A stretch of DNA of 6,570 bases from an uncultured Clostridia bacterium (GCA_934613185.1 CAKTSO010000107.1:1-6570), one strand, 5' to 3'; shown: positions 1 to 6,570, counted from the stretch's first letter. Program-made: numbers and translations. Notes: generated from the letters alone by a model not told the origin.

Positions 1-325
1 TGACCCAGCCGTCGGACTCGCCGCCGACATAAATGAACAGGTCGCAATCGGAGATCTTGACAATATCATCGGCGGTGGGCTGATAGCTGTGCAGGTCAAC
101 GCCGTTGTCCAGAAGCATTGTGATATCGGCGCTGTCGGCTTTGTCGCCGAGAATTTGGCGGACCCAGTCGTATTCCGGAAAAATGGTCGTGACGATGTTC
201 AAAGGTTTCTCCTGCATAGAGGATTGCGTATGCTCGGCGGTTTGCGCGGGAACGGCACGATTGCAGCCGGAAAGTGTGCCGACCAGAAGAAAGAAAGCGA
301 CAAACAGTGCTGTTATTCTTTTCAT
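1..325 (-). CDS. znuA: Metal ABC transporter substrate-binding lipoprotein (ZnuA-like), 5' part only
   Basis: Reading leftward from the ATG at 325, the frame is open for 108 codons and leaves the window without a stop, so only the N-terminal third or so of the usual roughly 300-residue family protein is seen. Residues 1-21 form a lipoprotein signal: basic MKR, a hydrophobic stretch, and the lipobox LSGC with Cys21 as the lipidation site. A short polar linker follows, then NIVTTIFPEYDWVRQILGD (43-61), typical of the start of the cluster A-I metal-binding fold. GVDLHSYQPTADD (75-87) contains His79 at the place of the first metal ligand in ZnuA/TroA-type proteins. DLFIYVGGESDGWV (95-108) is also typical. 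Established role of the family: outer-face capture of Zn2+ (or Mn2+) and delivery to a ZnuBC-type importer. An AAAGGA ribosome binding site lies just upstream of the ATG. Metal specificity cannot be read from this fragment, so the gene symbol is by similarity only. The permease and ATPase genes would be expected beyond the left edge. Confidence 0.88.
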   Translation of the reverse strand, partial: MKRITALFVAFFLLVGTLSGCNRAVPAQTAEHTQSSMQEKPLNIVTTIFPEYDWVRQILGDKADSADITMLLDNGVDLHSYQPTADDIVKISDCDLFIYVGGESDGWV

Positions 326-361
326 GGGATAATCCTTTCAAATGACAAACAATGGATTGAA

Positions 362-390
362 ATTCGATGTTTTTTAAAAAAGCACGTCAA
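362..390 (-). promoter_or_regulatory. Possible weak promoter of the znuA-like gene
   Basis: On the minus strand TTGACG (385-390) is separated by 17 bp from TCGAAT (362-367), which lie about 35 to 65 bp upstream of the ATG at 325. The -35 is good and the -10 matches only four of six consensus bases, in a very AT-rich context where chance matches are common. It would matter if the hairpin at 421-438 ends transcription from the upstream gene. I see no second Fur-type palindrome here; only a loose TTTCAA/TTGAAA inverted pair flanks positions 337-363. Confidence 0.25.
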
Positions 391-413
391 AAAAACGAAA
401 GCAAAACCATATC

Positions 414-438
414 AAAAAAACCGCGTTTCATAAAGCGG
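414..438 (-). terminator. Possible weak intrinsic terminator or attenuator between the small membrane protein and znuA-like gene
   Basis: On the minus strand CCGC and GCGG pair (421-438), with one mismatch followed by two more A-T pairs and a small loop. Seven T residues follow directly (414-420). It lies about 30 bp past the stop of the 95-residue gene. The stem is short, so partial readthrough into the znuA-like gene is as likely as full termination. Confidence 0.45.
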
Positions 439-466
439 ACGATGGATGCTCTCGTTCTGTTTTTTG

Positions 467-754
467 TCAATTCGAAAGTTTGATCTTTAAAGAAACGAGC
501 GTGCGGTGCGCCACAGACGGCGTTTGCAGAAAACGGCAACGGGAAAACGCAATTTCAAAGAAAAAGCTGTCGGTGAAGGCAGCGATCAAAAGGCAGCACA
601 GGACGTTTTTGCAAACGGAAAGCTGCGCACATACGGCACAATCCGCACCGGTGCAGTCATGGTCTGCTTCAAAGAAAAGGAAAGCGGCACAGAAAAACAT
701 CGCCAGCGCGACGGCAAAAGCGATCCATGCAAAAACATGACAGCTTTTTTTCAT
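467..754 (-). CDS. Small Cys-rich membrane protein with HDC-C-C motif, probably metal related
   Basis: A 95-residue protein with a strong AAAGGAGG ribosome binding site (765-772) ten bases before its ATG. Residues 8-28 are a clear transmembrane segment. It is followed by ADHDCTGADCAVCAQLSVC (30-48), where Asp31, His32, Asp33, Cys34, Cys39, Cys42 and Cys48 could bind a metal. Residues 50-62 are hydrophobic and could form a second, short membrane segment, and the tail ends VSLKIKLSN. I recall uncharacterised small clostridial proteins with an HDCTGxDCxxC motif near zinc ABC transporter genes; that is memory of the family, not a search result. It sits directly behind a Fur-family operator and ahead of a znuA-like gene, so a role in metal uptake, sensing or chaperoning at the membrane is the best inference. 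No function is established. The protein is real rather than a shadow: it has its own promoter, a strong ribosome binding site and sensible membrane topology. Confidence 0.8.
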   Translation of the reverse strand: MKKSCHVFAWIAFAVALAMFFCAAFLFFEADHDCTGADCAVCAQLSVCKNVLCCLLIAAFTDSFFFEIAFSRCRFLQTPSVAHRTLVSLKIKLSN

Positions 755-824
755 AACTGCGATACCTCCTTTTGCCGCTGAATCGAGATCTCGTTGCGAT
801 ACGATGCCGAACAGGATCGTTTTT

Positions 825-853
825 ACGATAGACGAGCCCTATGAAAATGTCAA
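825..853 (-). promoter_or_regulatory. Sigma-A-type promoter of the small membrane protein/metal uptake locus
   Basis: On the minus strand a perfect TTGACA (848-853) is followed after exactly 17 bp by TATCGT (825-830), four of six matches to the -10 consensus. Transcription would start near 818 and give a leader of about 60 bases before the ATG at 754. That leader includes a 10-bp palindrome CGAGATCTCG (784-793) and two copies of the octamer GTATCGCA (minus sense, at 758-765 and 795-802). The -35 box lies only two bases from the Fur-family palindrome, so repressor bound there would block RNA polymerase. Confidence 0.8.
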
Positions 854-855
854 TA

Positions 856-870
856 TGAGAATCATTCTCA
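856..870. promoter_or_regulatory. Fur-family operator (perfect 7-1-7 palindrome)
   Basis: TGAGAATCATTCTCA is a perfect inverted repeat with 7-base arms around one central C. Extending outward, three of the next four base pairs also match (852-874). This is the classic architecture of Fur-family boxes, and the TGAGAAT half-site resembles iron Fur boxes more than the TCGTAAT half-site of Bacillus Zur or the TTATAAT half-site of PerR. It abuts the -35 box of the leftward promoter, which fits metal-dependent repression of the small membrane protein and the znuA-like gene. Which Fur-family member binds is not decided by the sequence. Confidence 0.88.
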
Positions 871-894
871 AATTATTAAGATTTGATAAACGCA

Positions 895-926
895 ATAAAA
901 AACCGACCGCACAATGCGGTCGGTTT
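895..926 (-). terminator. Intrinsic terminator of hppA
   Basis: A perfect 12-bp stem (900-911 with 915-926) closed by a 3-base loop has a GC-rich core, CCGACCGCA/TGCGGTCGG. On the minus strand it runs into TTTTTTATT. It begins 13 bases after the hppA stop codon at 939. Together with the next promoter at 853 it insulates the metal locus from hppA. Confidence 0.93.
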
Positions 927-938
927 AAGGATCGATGT

Positions 939-3125
<2,187 letters not shown>

Positions 3126-3140
3126 GACGGTTTCTTATTG

Positions 3141-3148
3141 TCTCCTTT
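3141..3148 (-). promoter_or_regulatory. Ribosome binding site of hppA with unusually long spacing
   Basis: AAAGGAGA on the minus strand is the only good Shine-Dalgarno match ahead of hppA, but 15 bases separate it from the first ATG (3125) rather than the usual 5-10. A TAA in the same frame at 3135-3137 rules out an upstream in-frame start. Confidence 0.6.
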
Positions 3149-3187
3149 ATGTTACTTTTTCGCCGTTCGGCGCAGATTCCGTGCCTC

Positions 3188-3217
3188 ATTATATCGAATC
3201 TTCATAGGGTTGCACAA
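3188..3217 (-). promoter_or_regulatory. Promoter of hppA
   Basis: A perfect TATAAT -10 box (3188-3193, minus sense) is preceded at 18 bp by TTGTGC (3212-3217), a poor -35 matching only the TTG. Transcription would start near 3181, giving a leader of about 55 bases. The phased A-rich tract begins about ten bases upstream of the -35 and may compensate for it as an UP-like or curved element. Confidence 0.7.
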
Positions 3218-3228
3218 GGCTGTTTCGT

Positions 3229-3319
3229 TAAGAAGTCGACAAGAAATGTGAAAGAAGCGTAAAAAAATACAAGAATATCGATAATAAATCGCTAAGAAAC
3301 GCAAGAAAACCGTTAAGAT
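3229..3319. repeat. Helically phased AAGAA tract (candidate curved DNA)
   Basis: On the plus strand short A-rich blocks, mostly AAGAA, begin near 3230, 3241, 3252, 3261, 3271, 3284, 3294, 3303 and 3315. The spacing is about 9-13 bp, near one helical turn over nine blocks. Phased A-rich blocks of this kind are known to bend DNA. The tract lies just upstream of the hppA promoter. It could equally reflect simple purine-rich composition. Confidence 0.5.
3276..3283. promoter_or_regulatory. Isolated copy of the TATCGATA palindrome
   Basis: The same 8-bp palindrome that is repeated three times ahead of adhE occurs once here, inside the hppA/HD intergenic region, and nowhere else that I could find in the window. 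The preceding A is also shared with two of the three adhE-side copies. It is a possible single operator for the same regulator. Confidence 0.35.
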
Positions 3320-3416
3320 AACGCACGGTGACCGACTGCGTCGGATACGGAGCGGACGAGAGTGAAAAATGAGGGAAAAGAAAAGCGTACAGACGGAAAA
3401 TCACACGGCGAAAGCC

Positions 3417-3446
3417 TTGTGTTGAACGGTTTTGAAATGATATAAT
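3417..3446 (+). promoter_or_regulatory. Extended -10 promoter of the HD-domain gene (and probably lysR)
   Basis: TATAAT (3441-3446) is preceded by TG and one base (3438-3440), a full extended -10 element. TTGTGT (3417-3422) is an 18-bp-spaced partial -35. Transcription would begin near 3453, about 60 bases ahead of the ATG at 3513. Confidence 0.7.
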
Positions 3447-3512
3447 AAAAAACAAATGAGATTTGCCCGAAACCTGTGACAAATCGCCTGTGAAAAAAAG
3501 GAGGAAGAAGCC

Positions 3513-4013
3513 ATGTTTGACGCCGAAAAGCTTCGTGCGCTCAATTTTGCCATGATCGATTACTATACGGGGATGCCCAAATATATTCAACATTTTGAAA
3601 AAGTTCATGCGTTTTCGTCGATGATTGCGCAGGAAGAAGGTCTGGATGAAGATACGCGCTTTATTCTTGAAGCGGCGGCGCTGGTGCATGACATCGGCAT
3701 CAAGCCCTCGAAGGAAAAGTATGGCTCCTCCGCGGGGCAGTATCAACAGATCGAAGGCCCCGTGCCTGCGGGCGAAATGATGAAAAAACTCGGCTTTTCG
3801 GGCGACGTGATCGCGCGCGTGCAATATCTCGTGGCGCACCATCACACCTACACGAACATCGACGGCGCGGATTACCGGATCCTCGTCGAGGCGGATTTCC
3901 TCGTCAATCTGTTTGAAAACGGAAACGATCAAAAAGCCATGCTCGCCGCACGGGAACGCGTGTTCCGCACGCCGTCGGCGATCCGCATTTTAAACGCGAT
4001 GTTCGGGCTTTGA
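3513..4013 (+). CDS. Stand-alone HD-domain phosphohydrolase family protein
   Basis: A 166-residue soluble protein with no signal peptide or membrane segment. It starts at an ATG placed behind AAAAAGGAGG. It carries the HD-superfamily metal-site residues in order: His32 (KVHAFSSMIAQEEG), the His59-Asp60 doublet (AALVHDIGI, 56-63), His109-His111 (VAHHHTY), and Asp128 (LVEADFLVN). HD proteins are divalent-metal-dependent phosphohydrolases acting on nucleotides or nucleotide second messengers, but the substrate of this small single-domain type is not evident. There is no RelA synthetase domain, no GYP motif of c-di-GMP HD-GYP enzymes and no partner sensor domain. It is followed after 41 bp by the lysR gene on the same strand with no terminator between, so the two are probably co-transcribed. 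Confidence is high for the HD fold and low for any particular reaction. Confidence 0.9.
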   Translation: MFDAEKLRALNFAMIDYYTGMPKYIQHFEKVHAFSSMIAQEEGLDEDTRFILEAAALVHDIGIKPSKEKYGSSAGQYQQIEGPVPAGEMMKKLGFSGDVIARVQYLVAHHHTYTNIDGADYRILVEADFLVNLFENGNDQKAMLAARERVFRTPSAIRILNAMFGL

Positions 4014-4054
4014 GAAAAATGACGTTTGCGCGGCGAAAGGAGGGATGACGCGGC

Positions 4055-4996
4055 ATGAGCATGAACCTGATGCATTTGAAATACGCGGTCGAGGTCGCTT
4101 CGACGCATTCGATCAGCAAGGCGGCGGAAAATCTTTATATGAACCAGCCGAACCTGAGCCGCGCCATCAAGGAACTGGAAGAGTCGCTCGGCGTTCAGCT
4201 TTTCAACCGCACCTCCAAGGGCATCACACTCACCCATCAGGGTGAGGACTTCATTATTTATGCCCAGCGCATCCTCTATCAGATCAACGAGATCGAGACG
4301 CTCTTTCGCGAGGGCAAGGGCGCGCGCACGCGCTTTTCGGTCTCCGTTCCGCGCGCGACGTACATCTGCGAGGCGTTCTCCAATTTCGCAAAGGGGATCG
4401 ACCGCAGTCAGAGCGTGGAATTATTTTATAAGGAAACGAACGCCGTTCGCGCGATCCGAAACATTCTGGATTCCGATTACAACCTCGGGATCATCCGCTA
4501 TCAGTCCGTGTACGACCAGCAGTTTCGCTCCATGCTCGAGGAAAAGGGGCTGGAGGGGGAGCTGGTGTTTTCCTTCCGGCATGTGGCGCTTTTGAATCGC
4601 AACGACCCGCTTGCGAAAAAAGAGGTCCTGCATTATACGGATCTGGCCGATTATGTCGAGATCGCGCACGCAGATCCGTATGTGCCGTCCATGCCGATGT
4701 CCGACGTGCAAAAGGGGGAATATCTCGAGTCGATCGACAAGCGAATCTTTGTGTTTGAACGTGCCAGCCAGTTTATGCTCCTGCGGCAGCTGCCGCGCTC
4801 GTTCATGTGGGTCTCGCCGATCCCGGAACAGGTATTGGAAATAGAGGGACTCGTGCAGCGCGAATGCGTGGACGAGCGGCGTGTCTACAAAGACGTGCTG
4901 ATCTACAAAAAGAACTATATTTTTTCCGATATGGACGATGCGTTCGTCTCGGAACTTTGGCGCGCGCGCAGTCAGTCTCCCTCACAGGAGGGGTGA
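4055..4996 (+). CDS. LysR-family transcriptional regulator
   Basis: A 313-residue protein of normal LysR length (about 290-330). The N-terminal winged helix-turn-helix covers residues 6-65: LKYAVEVASTHSISKAAENL, then NQPNLSRAIKELEESLGVQLF with the invariant-type QPxLSRxIKxLE pattern, then NRTSKGITLTHQGEDF. A linker helix follows to about residue 88. The rest is a periplasmic-binding-protein-like effector domain that I cannot assign to a ligand; it contains LGIIRYQ but lacks the strongly conserved features of well-studied subgroups. The ATG at 4055 has AAAGGAGGG ten bases upstream; a second ATG at 4061 is a weaker choice. LysR regulators often control a neighbouring gene, usually divergent. 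Here the next gene is adhE, co-directional, across a gap with a striking palindrome array, so adhE is the first candidate target. That is inference, and autoregulation or control of hppA/HD is possible because one array motif also lies upstream of the HD gene. Confidence 0.92.
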   Translation: MSMNLMHLKYAVEVASTHSISKAAENLYMNQPNLSRAIKELEESLGVQLFNRTSKGITLTHQGEDFIIYAQRILYQINEIETLFREGKGARTRFSVSVPRATYICEAFSNFAKGIDRSQSVELFYKETNAVRAIRNILDSDYNLGIIRYQSVYDQQFRSMLEEKGLEGELVFSFRHVALLNRNDPLAKKEVLHYTDLADYVEIAHADPYVPSMPMSDVQKGEYLESIDKRIFVFERASQFMLLRQLPRSFMWVSPIPEQVLEIEGLVQRECVDERRVYKDVLIYKKNYIFSDMDDAFVSELWRARSQSPSQEG

Positions 4997-5013
4997 GCAA
5001 ACCAAAACGGATA

Positions 5014-5055
5014 TACAAGTATCGATATGGACATATCGATACGGATATATCGATA
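5014..5055. repeat. Three tandem 14-bp units each ending in the palindrome TATCGATA
   Basis: TATCGATA occurs at 5020-5027, 5034-5041 and 5048-5055, exactly 14 bp apart. The 6-bp spacers are TACAAG, TGGACA and CGGATA, so only the palindrome is strictly conserved. A partial fourth unit, with five of eight matches, sits in register at 5006-5013. The array ends seven bases before a perfect TTGACA box. This is the layout of a multi-site operator for a dimeric regulator; the LysR encoded just upstream is the obvious candidate. It does not match Rex, Fur, CcpA or CRP consensus sites that I know. Confidence 0.8.
5019..5042. repeat. Inverted repeat: first and second TATCGATA units
   Basis: GTATCGATAT (5019-5028) and ATATCGATAC (5033-5042) are perfect 10-base complementary arms around GGAC, whose end bases could also pair. 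It can act as an extended operator or form a hairpin in RNA. It uses the middle unit and therefore competes with the 5032-5057 hairpin. Confidence 0.75.
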
Positions 5056-5064
5056 TGCCTTTTT
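5032..5064 (+). terminator. Hairpin of second and third TATCGATA units with T tract; possible lysR terminator or attenuator
   Basis: CATATCGATA (5032-5041) and TATCGATATG (5048-5057) are perfect 10-base arms with a 6-base loop, followed by CC and five T residues (5060-5064). In a lysR readthrough transcript this could act as an intrinsic terminator, though the stem is AT-rich and the T run short. The same bases overlap the adhE -35 box, so the symmetry may serve protein binding to DNA instead. Confidence 0.4.
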
Positions 5065-5093
5065 GACATTTGCGCCATATCAAAAATTATATT
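5063..5093 (+). promoter_or_regulatory. Candidate promoter of adhE
   Basis: A perfect TTGACA (5063-5068) is followed at 19 bp by TATATT (5088-5093), five of six matches. Other -10 readings nearby (TTATAT at 18 bp, TATTAT at 21 bp, TATGAT at 24 bp) are worse in match or spacing. The 19-bp spacing is longer than optimal, which often marks promoters that need an activator. Start of transcription would be near 5100, putting the three TATCGATA centres at about -76, -62 and -48, an activator-like position. Confidence 0.6.
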
Positions 5094-5105
5094 ATGATAG
5101 TTCTT

Positions 5106-5162
5106 GTCGGGGGAGCGGGGCTCGTCCGACGCCGAAGAGGGAGCGCGCAGGTTCGCGTGCGC
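5106..5162 (+). promoter_or_regulatory. Structured 5' leader of adhE (two hairpins)
   Basis: The first hairpin pairs GTCGG (5106-5110) with CCGAC (5126-5130). Inside it GAGC (5113-5116) pairs with GCTC (5120-5123) around a GGG loop, the two helices being separated by a 2-by-2 internal loop. The second pairs GCGCGC (5143-5148) with GTGCGC (5157-5162), including one G-U pair. Neither is followed by a T tract, so they are not terminators. They sit at the expected 5' end of the adhE mRNA, upstream of its ribosome binding site, and could affect stability or translation. E. coli adhE is known to have a regulated structured leader, but no sequence homology is claimed. Confidence 0.5.
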
Positions 5163-5199
5163 GGAGCAAACGGCAGAAAAGACAATGGAGAGGATTATC

Positions 5200-6570
5200 A
5201 TGGAAAAAACGTATCCGATCGTGGAAAATGTGGAAACGCTCGAGGCGGCGATCGCCCGCGTGCGGGAAGCGCAGAGGATTTTTGCGACCTATACGCAGGA
5301 GCAGGTGGACAAAATCTTCCTTGCGGCCGCCAGCGCTGCGAACAAGCAGCGCATCCCGCTTGCCAAGCTGGCCGTGAAAGAGACCGGCATGGGCGTGGTC
5401 GAAGACAAGGTCATCAAGAACCACTACGCTTCCGAATATATTTATAATGCCTATCGCGACACCAAGACCTGCGGCGTGATCGAACACGACGAGGCCTTTG
5501 GCGTGACGCGCGTGGCCGAGCCCATCGGCGTCGTCGCGGCGGTTATTCCCACGACGAACCCGACTTCCACGGCGATCTTCAAGACGCTGATTTCTTTGAA
5601 GACCCGTAACGGCATCATCATCAGCCCCCATCCCCGCGCCAAGGGCTGCACGATCGAGGCTGCCCGCGTTGTGCTCGAGGCGGCGGTCAAGGCCGGCGCG
5701 CCCGAGGGCATCATCTCTTGGATCGACGTCCCTTCGCTTGAATTGACGAACCTTTTGATGAAGGAAGCGGACATCATCCTTGCCACCGGCGGCCCCGGCA
5801 TGGTTCACGCCGCGTATTCCAGCGGCAAACCCGCTCTGGGCGTCGGTGCGGGCAACACCCCCGCGATCATCGACGAAACGGCGGACATCCTTCTTGCCGT
5901 CAACTCGATCATTCATTCCAAGACGTTCGACAACGGCATGATCTGCGCCTCCGAGCAGTCCGTGATCGTGCTTGACAAAGTTTACGACAAGGTCAAAAAG
6001 GAGTTCGCCGCGCGCGGCTGCTATTTCCTTGACAAAAAAGAGACGGAGCTTGTCCGCAAGACGATCATCATCAACGGCGGACTGAACGCCAAGATCGTCG
6101 GCCAGAGTGCGTTCCACATCGCCGAGCTTGCGGGCGTCAAAGTCCCCGAAAGCACGAAGATTCTGATCGGCGAGGTCACCAGCGTCGAGCTTTCCGAAGA
6201 GTTCGCACACGAGAAACTGTCTCCCGTGCTTGCAATGTATCGCGCAAAGGACTTTGAAGATGCGATGAACAAGGCCGAGCGCCTCATCGCCGACGGCGGC
6301 TTCGGCCACACCTCCAGCGTGTATCTGAACGCGCTGACCGAGCGCGACAAGATCGATGCGTTTGCCGAGCGTATGAAGACCTGCCGTATTCTCGTCAACA
6401 CTCCCTCTTCTCAGGGCGGCATCGGCGACCTTTACAACTTCAAGCTCAAGCCGTCGCTGACGCTCGGCTGCGGTTCCTGGGGCGGCAACAGCGTCTCCGA
6501 GAACGTTGGCGTCAAACACCTTCTGAACATCAAGACCGTTGCCGAGAGGAGAGAGAATATGCTGTGGTTC
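5200..6570 (+). CDS. adhE: Bifunctional acetaldehyde-CoA/alcohol dehydrogenase, N-terminal part
   Basis: The frame is open from the ATG at 5200 to the right edge (457 codons) with no stop, so the gene is truncated by the window. A full AdhE is about 860-900 residues. The visible part is the complete acetylating aldehyde dehydrogenase domain, which reduces acetyl-CoA to acetaldehyde with NADH. IPTTNPTSTAIFK (116-128) is the usual substrate/CoA-site segment. ATGGPGMVHAAYSSGKPALG and the following VGAGNTP form the nucleotide-binding region. FDNGMICASEQSVIV contains the catalytic Cys249. GGFGHTSSVY and LGCGSWGGNSVSENVGVKHL are also diagnostic. The end, LLNIKTVAERRENMLWF, matches the linker that joins the two domains in AdhE and is absent from stand-alone aldehyde dehydrogenases, which is why the fused enzyme is called. 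The missing iron-dependent alcohol dehydrogenase half would convert acetaldehyde to ethanol. AdhE usually assembles into filaments called spirosomes. GGAGAGGA (5187-5194) supports the start. Expression is probably controlled by the palindrome array and leader upstream. Confidence 0.95.
   Translation, partial: MEKTYPIVENVETLEAAIARVREAQRIFATYTQEQVDKIFLAAASAANKQRIPLAKLAVKETGMGVVEDKVIKNHYASEYIYNAYRDTKTCGVIEHDEAFGVTRVAEPIGVVAAVIPTTNPTSTAIFKTLISLKTRNGIIISPHPRAKGCTIEAARVVLEAAVKAGAPEGIISWIDVPSLELTNLLMKEADIILATGGPGMVHAAYSSGKPALGVGAGNTPAIIDETADILLAVNSIIHSKTFDNGMICASEQSVIVLDKVYDKVKKEFAARGCYFLDKKETELVRKTIIINGGLNAKIVGQSAFHIAELAGVKVPESTKILIGEVTSVELSEEFAHEKLSPVLAMYRAKDFEDAMNKAERLIADGGFGHTSSVYLNALTERDKIDAFAERMKTCRILVNTPSSQGGIGDLYNFKLKPSLTLGCGSWGGNSVSENVGVKHLLNIKTVAERRENMLWF

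Larger units (their letters stand above)
3126..3512. other. Divergent intergenic region between hppA and the HD-domain gene
   Basis: These 387 bp hold no convincing gene. From left to right there is the hppA leader and ribosome binding site (3126-3180), the leftward promoter (3188-3217), and a purine-rich phased tract (3229-3319) containing one TATCGATA palindrome (3276-3283). A small CCGAC/GTCGG hairpin without a T tract lies at 3332-3344, followed by the rightward promoter (3417-3446) and the HD gene leader. Nothing recognisable is seen between about 3345 and 3415. Confidence 0.8.

Noticed and set aside
89..433. Plus-strand open frames opposite the znuA-like gene
   Set aside because: They are antisense to the lipoprotein frame, whose signal peptide, lipobox and metal-site motif are clear. 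The plus-strand products have no recognisable features.
755..818. Riboswitch in the leader of the small membrane protein
   Set aside because: The leader is only about 60 bases, with one 10-bp palindrome and a repeated octamer. No known aptamer pattern is visible, and control is adequately explained by the Fur-family operator.
3161..3172. CGCC/GGCG hairpin in the hppA leader as a terminator
   Set aside because: The stem is only four to five base pairs and no T tract follows on either strand.
3228..3932. A 234-codon minus-strand open frame over the HD gene and intergenic region
   Set aside because: Its first half is antisense to the HD-domain gene and its tail is translated from the phased purine-rich tract, giving Phe/Leu-rich filler. 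No ribosome binding site or family resemblance is seen.
4045..4245. ATG at 4045 directly after the AAAGGAGGG site
   Set aside because: It is too close to the Shine-Dalgarno and opens a 66-codon out-of-frame shadow. The LysR start at 4055 has good spacing and a proper helix-turn-helix.
5014..5055. CRISPR-like or plasmid-iteron interpretation of the 14-bp repeats
   Set aside because: The units are far too short and closely spaced for CRISPR, and there is no rep or cas gene or AT-rich origin nearby. An operator array is simpler.
5063..5093. MerR-type promoter because of the 19-bp spacer ahead of adhE
   Set aside because: MerR operators lie within the spacer, and no inverted repeat is visible there. 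No MerR gene is in the window, and the symmetric sites are upstream of the -35.
5092..6519. A 475-codon open frame on the minus strand, antisense to adhE
   Set aside because: It is a shadow of the adhE reading frame in GC-rich DNA. The product is compositionally odd and has no ribosome binding site or domain, while the plus-strand frame is an unmistakable AdhE.

Overview
The window reads like a chromosomal segment of a fermentative anaerobic Firmicute, most likely a fairly GC-rich member of the Clostridia. This is inferred from strong AGGAGG-type ribosome binding sites, sigma-A-like promoters in AT-rich gaps, a K+-dependent membrane pyrophosphatase, a clostridial-type AdhE, and a small Cys-rich membrane protein next to a ZnuA-type lipoprotein. 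The genus cannot be fixed from the sequence.

Left half (1-3217), all on the minus strand. Read in the direction of transcription, it starts with hppA (3125-939), a membrane-embedded ion-pumping pyrophosphatase with its own promoter and a textbook terminator. Next comes a promoter carrying a perfect 7-1-7 Fur-family operator (856-870). It drives a 95-residue membrane protein with an HDC-C-C motif (754-467). After a possible weak terminator, the 5' part of a znuA-like metal-binding lipoprotein gene (325-1) runs off the left edge. The Fur-box promoter, small metal-motif protein and metal-binding lipoprotein look like one metal-responsive uptake locus.

Centre (3126-3512) is a 387-bp divergent intergenic region. 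It holds the hppA promoter, a helically phased A-rich tract, one copy of the palindrome TATCGATA, and an extended -10 promoter for the rightward genes.

Right half (3513-6570), all on the plus strand. It contains a stand-alone HD-domain hydrolase, a LysR-family regulator 41 bp downstream, and then adhE, of which only the acetaldehyde dehydrogenase half and the start of the linker are inside the window. The lysR-adhE gap is the most unusual part. Three TATCGATA palindromes recur at exactly 14-bp intervals immediately upstream of a TTGACA box, and the middle copy can pair with either neighbour to form two mutually exclusive hairpins. A structured leader then precedes adhE.

Functionally the right half suggests regulated ethanol fermentation (NAD+ regeneration from acetyl-CoA). 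HppA would recover energy from biosynthetic pyrophosphate, a common combination in anaerobes. The four TATCGATA sites, all in gene-free DNA, point to a shared regulator, with the adjacent LysR as the first candidate. That link is inference.
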